Part shown: in pieces, positions 57,575-64,000 of the stretch
Position numbering within the stretch: position 1 is the first letter of the stretch
How the letters are laid out: every line of letters begins with the position of its first letter
Source: Epiperipatus broadwayi
Taxonomy: Eukaryota > Onychophora > Udeonychophora > Euonychophora > Peripatidae
DNA length: 64,000 nucleotides
Assembly (NCBI GenBank): GCA_028023455.1
Contig: JAQFVV010000056.1
Location: 1,614,001 to 1,678,000 of the forward strand
Reading direction: 5' to 3'
The notes under the pieces: generated by a model
Database searches by the model: none
Seen by the model: only the letters and a program-made list of their open reading frames with translations
What the model was told of the DNA's origin: nothing
Position numbers and translations under genes: made by a program

Positions 57575-58560
57575 AACCTATGATTTACACCATGCAGGAC
57601 CATTTCATGAATGAATATTCTTTTTAGCCATGGATGTATATTCAAAATGGGTTGAATATTATGTAGTAGATGACACAAGTTTAGAAATGTCAATGAAAGT
57701 TTTGAATAAACTCTTTGTGGTGCATAATTATCCAAAAACTATAGTTGCAGATAATGGAACTGGGTTTAACTCTGAGAAATTCAAAAAAATTTGTAGGGGA
57801 TATAACATATATTAACACCAGATTATTATCTGCAATTGAATGGTATAGTGGAGAATTCAATACACAGCTGGAAAATGCATTAATCAAGCAGGAATATACT
57901 GAAATACAGAAAACAGTTACTGCTGCTTATGTTTTATCAGCATTTTACACCCATTGTGATCACAAAGAAAACTTCCATAGATCTGTTAAGATATGTGAAA
58001 ATATACTTGTCTATATTATTTCCACATGTTATTTGGAAAATGTAAAATTTACTGTGAGCCAAAGTGTATGGATTCCAAGGATATAATGAAAAGGAAATGG
58101 TTATTGGGAATAATTATGGAAATAGTATCTGAACAAATAAAGTTAGAAAATGACAGAGTGTTTGGATGTCGTATAAAACATATTAAAGAATGGAGAATAT
58201 AATCATTAGAAGTCAATGGTTATTCTGAACTTGGAGATGGTAAATCAGACTGATATTTCTGATGAAACTGAATTAAAAACTCATGTTGGCTCTCCTGTTT
58301 AAGAATAAACTATTGAAGTAACAAATGAGGTGGAAGCAGAAATGATTATAGAGCCAGAGGAAGAAAATAGAATCTTAGCAAGGCCTGAGTGCAGAAGAGA
58401 CCAACAAAGTTACAAAGCTATGTTCTCAATAAAACAAATTGATTATGTATAAAGCAAACCTATAAGAGTGATGAATAAAATTATGCATATTTCTGGAGTA
58501 GAGGAAGGAATGCTATATCTGCATATATTTTATTTAAAGAGTAAATAAATGTGGCAAATC
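57575..58560 (+). pseudogene. Gypsy-type integrase core remnant
   Basis: Translation: FLAMDVYSKWVEYYVVDDTS, then KLFVVHNYPKTIVADNGTGF and NSEKFKKIC. The first Asp of MDVYSKW and the Asp of VADNGTGF match the first two catalytic residues of the DDE integrase core. After one frameshift INTRLLSAIEWYSGEFNTQL continues toward the third residue, but the usual motif is disturbed. Further on, SQSVWIPR and VFGCRIKHIKEWR fit the Gypsy C-terminal region. Stops increase to the end. No LTR was identified nearby. Confidence 0.75.
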
Positions 58561-58864
58561 ATTTATGGGATCTTATGCCACCCTAGGAAATATCCTTGAA
58601 GATTTATTGCATGTCTTCATTTTTGAGAGAGGCTCTGGATATATTACAATCCAATAATCAATTTCTCACTAATTTTCATTTTCTTTTAGCATTAAATGAA
58701 ATTCAATGGTAATCATTAGCAACCACTTGCAAACATATATAGTCATTCATGTTCCAAAAGAGAAAAAAAAAGATAGAAATTTTAAAAAAAGAAAAAAAAT
58801 GCTATAGATGAATTTCGTGATTACTACAAACCAATCAATAAATCACAAATCCTCACATACCAGA
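58561..58864. other. Short intergenic stretch
   Basis: Nothing recognised. Confidence 0.5.
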
Positions 58865-59066
58865 TCATCACCATCATTATCAATCCTCTGCAGGATGAAG
58901 GTCTCTCCAAGTTCAAACCATCTTCTCTGATCTTTAGCTTCTTTTCTCCACATCACCCCTGCACACTTTCTTATTTCATCCATCCATCTGGGTCTTTTAC
59001 AATCTCTTGGAATCCATTTTAAGATTTCAATTGTCCATCTATTATCATCTCTTCTAGCAATATAGT
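58865..59066 (-). pseudogene. 5'-truncated RTE copy, minus strand
   Basis: Nearly the same as the 3' end of the RTE element at 60831 onward: ATCCTCTGCAGGATGAAGGT, TCCATCCATCTGGGTCTTTT and ATTTCAATTGTCCATC. An 18-bp segment present in the longer copy (about 60962-60979) is deleted. It carries an interrupted ATC-type tail, like the other copy. Confidence 0.85.
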
Positions 59067-60490
59067 AGATACTGGTCTATTATTCTATTTTTTTAATGTT
59101 TTGGGGTGCTTGTTGTTTTTTAATTTCCGTAGTAGTTTTTTTTTTTTTAAAAGACTTCAAGATATTTTGTCTAATTATAGCACTCTGTTATATTCTATCC
59201 TAATTACTATTTTTTTTATCTATAATTTACATTACTGACTTGAATCAGTGAAATAAGCATTCACTCTCTGTAAATTACTGCCAATGAAATTTGTTATATT
59301 ATTATACATTATAAAATGTTGACTATAGAATACCGAAATATTACATTAAATGAAGTTATGGAAATATTTTTTTCAGACCATTCAAAAATTGTTTAATCAT
59401 AGTATAAGACTGTTGTGATTACTTTCTTCCACACACTTCAAACTTATTTTAGAAAGATGCATTTATTGCTCATTCTGATTTTGTTTGATATTAGCAAGAA
59501 TGAATTATTATTACAAGACAGATAAAGATTGCCAGACTGAGATCAGATTTCATTATATGGCACTGAACAATAGTCTTAAATTTTAGTGCATTAATTTTTG
59601 TTTACTTAGAACATATATGAAAATATTTAAAATTAAAAATTTTATATATTGTTTTCAAAACAAAGTTCCCTGTGTTTAATGTAAAGGTAGAATGGTGGAC
59701 TTAACATATCACGTTCTTGGATTGAAGTTAAATCTGTCACTTAGTGCTTAAATGCCTCAAGATTCTCGGAGCTATCATTTAAAAATCACACTGATATTGA
59801 ACAATATTGAGTTAGTTTTTTATATTCATTGTTTTATTTGATTTCTTTTTGTAATACTGTGTATACTATTTTTATAATAAAATGTTTGCACTTTCTTTTA
59901 AATGTAAGAATGTTTATTTTAAATTAATTTTTCTTGTTATTTTTTTTCTTAGTTTCTTAACAAGTGCATAGAGAGTTTATCTAGACAATCAAACTTTCTT
60001 TGGTGTATTGTCTTTTATTTCATTACTAAAATTCAATATAGCTTATTTGTTTCAATTTTAAAATTTCCATCTACTTCTAGTAAGAAAATAAACAATAATC
60101 GCTCCAGTAATCAGTTGATACAAAAGGTTCGTTTTCAATGGAACATTTCAGAATAAACAAGAAACTATAGATCCCAATTCAGTTAGAAAAGTTTTTTTTA
60201 TTATTTTACTGAAACTACTAATTTTGTTGTTGTTATTGTTATAATCTCTTCTCATCACGATGTTAACTCTTTTCAATTTTTTTTAAATACTTTTTATTCA
60301 TTAATTCTTAAAGTAATTACAGAATTTAAAAGTTGTTTAAAAAATTGTGAACTCTTAAAAAAAAAAGAAACTAAGATAAATCACAGCTAGTTATAACATC
60401 ATTTTATTTAAATTTTTCTCTCTATTCTGGAAAGATTTTTTTCTGTCTTGAACAGAATTGTTAATAGCTGAAATGTAGATGTATATATAT
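59067..60490. other. AT-rich intergenic DNA
   Basis: No gene or element recognised. Confidence 0.5.
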
Positions 60491-60597
60491 TTTTTCATAT
60501 GTCATAGCATCGGCAGGGAGGCGAACCCGCAATAACCGTCTGCAACTAAGTGCTTGCTTTCAAGACGGCTGCGCTGACCTCTTGGCTAACAACGCTT
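60491..60597 (-). mobile_element. tRNA-derived SINE, minus strand
   Basis: Minus strand: GTTAGCCAAGAGGTCAGCGC (box A-like), GCGGGTTCGCCTCCCTGCC (box B-like), GATGCTATGACATATGAAAA tail. Close in head and tail to the SINE at 18118-18222. It may derive from a serine-type tRNA with a long variable arm, but the acceptor stem is missing. Confidence 0.75.
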
Positions 60598-60682
60598 GAA
60601 AAATGTAATTACTTATTATTAAATTTGTTTAGCATAGTCTGGAGTCAAATGACTATATATATATATATGTGTGTGTGTGTGT

Positions 60683-60820
60683 TGTAACGATAGATGAATT
60701 ACGTAAAGTAACTCCCTCATCAACCAACTATGTAGCGATTAATTCCTCAGTAGTTCGGGTTTGAACCCAAAAACTATGTTATACACAATATCTATAAGAT
60801 ATTCCATGTTCAACGAGAAT
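60683..60820 (+). mobile_element. TGTAACGA-type element, short left-end fragment
   Basis: TGTAACGATAGATGAATTAC directly after (TA)n(TG)n, with TTACGTAAAGTAAC and GGGTTTGAACCC inside, as in the element at 41742 (AACGTAAACTG; TTTGAACC). It is cut off at a TA tract next to the RTE 3' end. Confidence 0.5.
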
Positions 60821-60830
60821 ATATATATAT

Positions 60831-63800
60831 CATCATCATCATCAACCATTATCAATCCACTAGCAGGATGAAGGTCTCTCCAAGTTTAATCCATCTTCTC
60901 CAATCTTTAGCTTCTCTTTTCCACAACACCCCTGCACATTTTCTTATTTCATCCATCCATCTCACATGTGGTCTCTTTCTGGGTCTTTTACAATCTCTTG
61001 GAATCCAGTTTAAAATTTCAATTGTCCATCTGTTATCATTTCTTCTAGCAATATGTCCAGCCCAACTCCATTTCAATCTTTTAATTTTTTCAATAAGGTC
61101 AGTAACACCTGTTTGTTGTCTTACCCATACATTGCGTTTTCGATCTCTTCTTGTTACTCCCAACATACATCTCTCCATACTCCTTTGAGTGGTCTGAAGT
61201 CTCTGTATTGCTCTTCTATTAAGTGTCCAAGTCTCAGATCCATAAGTAAGAACTGGTAAAACACATTTGTTAAAAACCATTCTTTTCAAACACATAGGCA
61301 TATTTCCTTTTAGTATCAAGTTATTTCTACCAAAAGCACTCCAACCAAGTTTAATTCTATGATTAATTTCCTCCATTATGTTTCCATCTCTATTAATAAT
61401 CTGACCTAGGTATTTGTAACTGTTAACTTCTTCTAATTCTTCATAATCAATCTTTATTTTCATATTTTGAACAAATCGATTAAACATTACTTTAGTCTTT
61501 TTAACATTTATCTTTAGTCCTACTTTTCTACTTTCATCTGCTAACTCCTGCAACATTTCCTGCAGCTCTGAAGCATTATTTGCAAAAACAACTACATCAT
61601 CTGCAAAATCTAAATGACTTAAATACTCTCCATTTACTTTCATTCCTTTAGTTTCCCATTTTAATCCACAAAATACTTCTTGCAGCACTGCTGTAAAAAG
61701 TTTTGGAGATATGGAGTCACCTTGCCTTACACCTTTCTCAATGTTGATTTTTCCTGTATCATTATGTAATTTAATTGTTGCTGTTGCATTTTTATAAATA
61801 TTCTTTAAAATATGACAATATCCTGGATCTATACCTTGATGATCCAATGCTTTAATCACTGAAGAAATGTGTATAGAATCGAATGCCTTTTCATAATCTA
61901 CAAATCCAAAACATAATGACAACTCCTATTCATTTGTCCTTTCTATGACTTCTCTCAATACCTGGATATGATCTATTATACTAAAACCACTTTTAAATCC
62001 AGCTTATTCTCTTGGTTGGTGGAAATCCAAAGTTCTCTGTAGAGGAGTTGTAATTATCTTGGTAAAAATTTTATATAAAACTGATAAAAGGCTGACAGGT
62101 CTGTAATTTCTAATATCTTCTTTATCACCTTTTTTAAATATTAATATTATTACTGCATTCTTCCAATCTTCCGGTACATCTTTATCATTTAGACATTTGG
62201 TATATAACTTTGCTAAAATTGTTTCTATTTCTTCACCTTCTTCTTTTAATATATCAATTATAATTCCATCATTTCCTGGAGCCTTTCCTTTCTTCATACA
62301 TTTAATTGCATGTCTCACTTCTTCATTTAAAATTCTGGGCAATTCAGAAGATGTAATAGATATAGGAGGTACTTGTTCTTTATTACTATATAATTCTTGA
62401 TAAAAATCTTCTACCAATTTCATGATGTCATCTCTCTTTTTAGTAATAATTCCATCTTTTTTTCTTATTGCAGATATAAATTTCCTACCAATACCAAAAT
62501 GTTGTTTAACATTCTTGAGACTTTTATTTTCTTCTACAGCTTTCCTTGCTATTTCACAGTTATACTTTCTTATATCATTTTCAACTTTTTTCCGTACCAT
62601 TTTACAAAATTCGAGATATTCAATTCTTTTTAATACATCATTTTTGTATATCTCCATATTCCTTCTTTTCTTCATAAATTCTCTAGTCTCAGTAGAAATT
62701 TTATTAGTCAATTGCTGCTTTTTTCTACCAGCTATCTTTGTTGCAGTTTTTAAAAGTGTATCAGTTATTTCCATATTAATTTCATTCAAATCTGAATCAT
62801 GTTCAAAATCTCCTAACACTTGAAACCTATTTGTAAGTTCTAATTTAAATTCATTAGAATGTTTCTGAAGATTAGGAACATCAACTGTAAATATTGTTTT
62901 TATCAATAATTTTTGTCTCTCTAGTTTTACATTAACACGTAACTTACACCTTACTAATCGATGATCACTTCCTGTGTTAAATTTATTAAGAACATTACAA
63001 TCTTGAAATATGTATTTCCTGTTAGTCAAAATATAATCCAATTCTGCTGTACCTTCATTTGGATGCTTCCATGTCCATTTCCTTTTAACATTTTTCTCAA
63101 AAAATGAATTCATAATATAAAGTTTTTTTTTTTCTGCAAACTCCACAAGTCTATGTCCTCTCTCATTTCTATTACCATAACCAAAATTACCTACAGCAAT
63201 TTCATCTTTCATTTGTCTACCAATTCTAGCATTAAAGTCTCCCATAACAATTTTAAAATGTTGTTTACTCTGATCAAAAGCCTTTTGTACATCCATATAA
63301 AAATCTTCTACTACTTCATCACTATGAGAACTTGTTGGGGCATAAACCTGAATTATCTGCATTTGGTATCTGCTATTAAGTTGTATAACTAATCTTGCAA
63401 CTCTGTCCGATACACCATCAATCTCCACAATATTGTTCTTCCACTTTTTATTTATAATGAATCCTACTCCACTTGTATTTCCAATATGTGTGCCTTTATA
63501 ATAGAGTATATGTCCACTTTTTAAATCAATTGTTTCTTCACCTTTTCTTCTAACTTCACAAAGTCCAATAATGTCCCATTTAATATAAGACAATTCTTCT
63601 TCTAATTCTTGCAATCTTCCTTCACTTGAAAGTGATCTGCAGTTATAAGTACCTAAATAAAAAGTCGTCATCAAATGGCAGCCTGGGTCCACAATCAGGG
63701 GATTCTTAGCACCCTCCGCCTTTGGCCACCAACCGCTGCCTTGGTTGGTGACTTTACAGCCTCCTGGGAATAAGGGCCATGCTTTATTTTTGTCTGTCAT

Positions 63801-64000
63801 AATTGTATATATGTATTGGAAAAATATTTATCATTTACACAAACATTCATTCTGCCTTATCAGGCACTGAGAAGAAAGACCATGGTGTTTCTCGATTTTA
63901 AACTCAGAGGTAAAAAGCCAATAAACTCACCACGCTGGCTAATGCGTGTTGGTGAGCACCCCATCCATGTTCATATACTATATGAATAATCACATAGTAA
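60831..64000 (-). mobile_element. Nearly full-length RTE-type LINE
   Basis: Minus-strand element. One long ORF (63800 to 60852), a very short 3' UTR of about 10 bp and a (TGA)n tail on the minus strand (seen as CATCATCATCATCA at 60831-60844) set in TA repeats. Short 3' UTRs with a trinucleotide tail typify RTE elements. The 5' leader beyond 63800 (ACGCATTAGCCAGCGTGGTG on the minus strand) continues to the window edge. Divergence is low, so it is the youngest autonomous element here. Confidence 0.9.
60852..63800 (-). pseudogene. RTE endonuclease-reverse transcriptase, 982 codons with two in-frame stops
   Basis: Endonuclease: YNCRSL (residue 52 on), CEVRR with catalytic Glu near 82, VYAPTS (142-147), MGDFNARIG (176-184) and SDHR (278-281). 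RT: KAPGNDG (506-512), NYRPVSLL (565-572), VDYEKAFDS (634-642, motif A), RQGDSISP (692-699, motif B) and FADD (732-735, motif C). A post-RT domain with C-x-LGVTRRDRK and WAGHIARR follows, ending at GETFILLVD. The family makes a nick and copies its RNA at the target. TAA at codon 599 (62006-62004) and TAG at codon 625 (61928-61926) interrupt an otherwise continuous frame. Length fits the usual 900-1000 residues. Confidence 0.9.

Overview
This is an AT-rich, repeat-dominated stretch of an animal nuclear genome with no complete host gene. The evidence for an animal is the transposon community: RTE-, L1/Tx1- and CR1/Jockey-like LINEs, a Penelope-like element with a GIY-YIG domain, Gypsy fragments, TTAA-flanked piggyBac-like non-autonomous elements, tRNA-derived SINEs and (TA)n(TG)n or (ATT)n microsatellites. 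CpG sites in several repeat families have decayed to TpG or CpA, which suggests a CpG-methylating genome. The mix is compatible with a mollusc (cephalopod-like) or another invertebrate, but the species cannot be fixed from the sequence.

Layout: 1-765 holds a tandem dimer (period about 456 bp) of a repeat carrying a type I hammerhead-ribozyme fold, followed by a decayed L1/Tx1-like LINE (766-4675). 4.7-13.2 kb is mostly featureless AT-rich DNA with one piggyBac-like element (5784-6528). 13.26-15.0 kb is a LINE remnant interrupted by a cluster of hammerhead repeats in both orientations. 16.27-16.49 kb holds two striking palindromes, then a 500-N gap (16955-17454). 17.46-21.6 kb is a Penelope-like element on the minus strand, head-to-head with a truncated plus-strand copy, and carrying a SINE and a 1.2-kb insertion. 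22.9-23.6 kb is an inverted repeat made of two Penelope-like 3' ends, each with a hammerhead-like motif. 23.6-31.0 kb contains several LINE remnants, one with a hammerhead monomer and a hAT-like element inside it. 35.1-36.8 kb is a DNA transposon with about 66-bp inverted termini and a 9-bp target duplication.

From 38.4 kb on come a candidate host exon, more LINE remnants, a 2.2-kb TGTAACGA-terminated element in a TA repeat (41742-43956), an inverted hammerhead repeat with an 11-bp target duplication (44261-44849), SINEs, a repeat-poor region rich in homeodomain-like sites that may be a regulatory element (46.7-48.75 kb), two Gypsy fragments, a second piggyBac-like element, two candidate host exons near 56 kb, and finally a nearly intact RTE element on the minus strand (60831 to beyond 63800) broken only by two in-frame stops.

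The feature that ties the window together is the hammerhead repeat family. It occurs in at least four places and eight ribozyme copies, as tandem dimers, a monomer and inverted dimers, with target-site duplications at two loci. It resembles the retrozyme and Penelope-associated hammerhead repeats known from other animals. The autonomous elements seen here (LINEs and a Penelope-like element) are candidate sources of the reverse transcriptase that moves it, but that link is inference.
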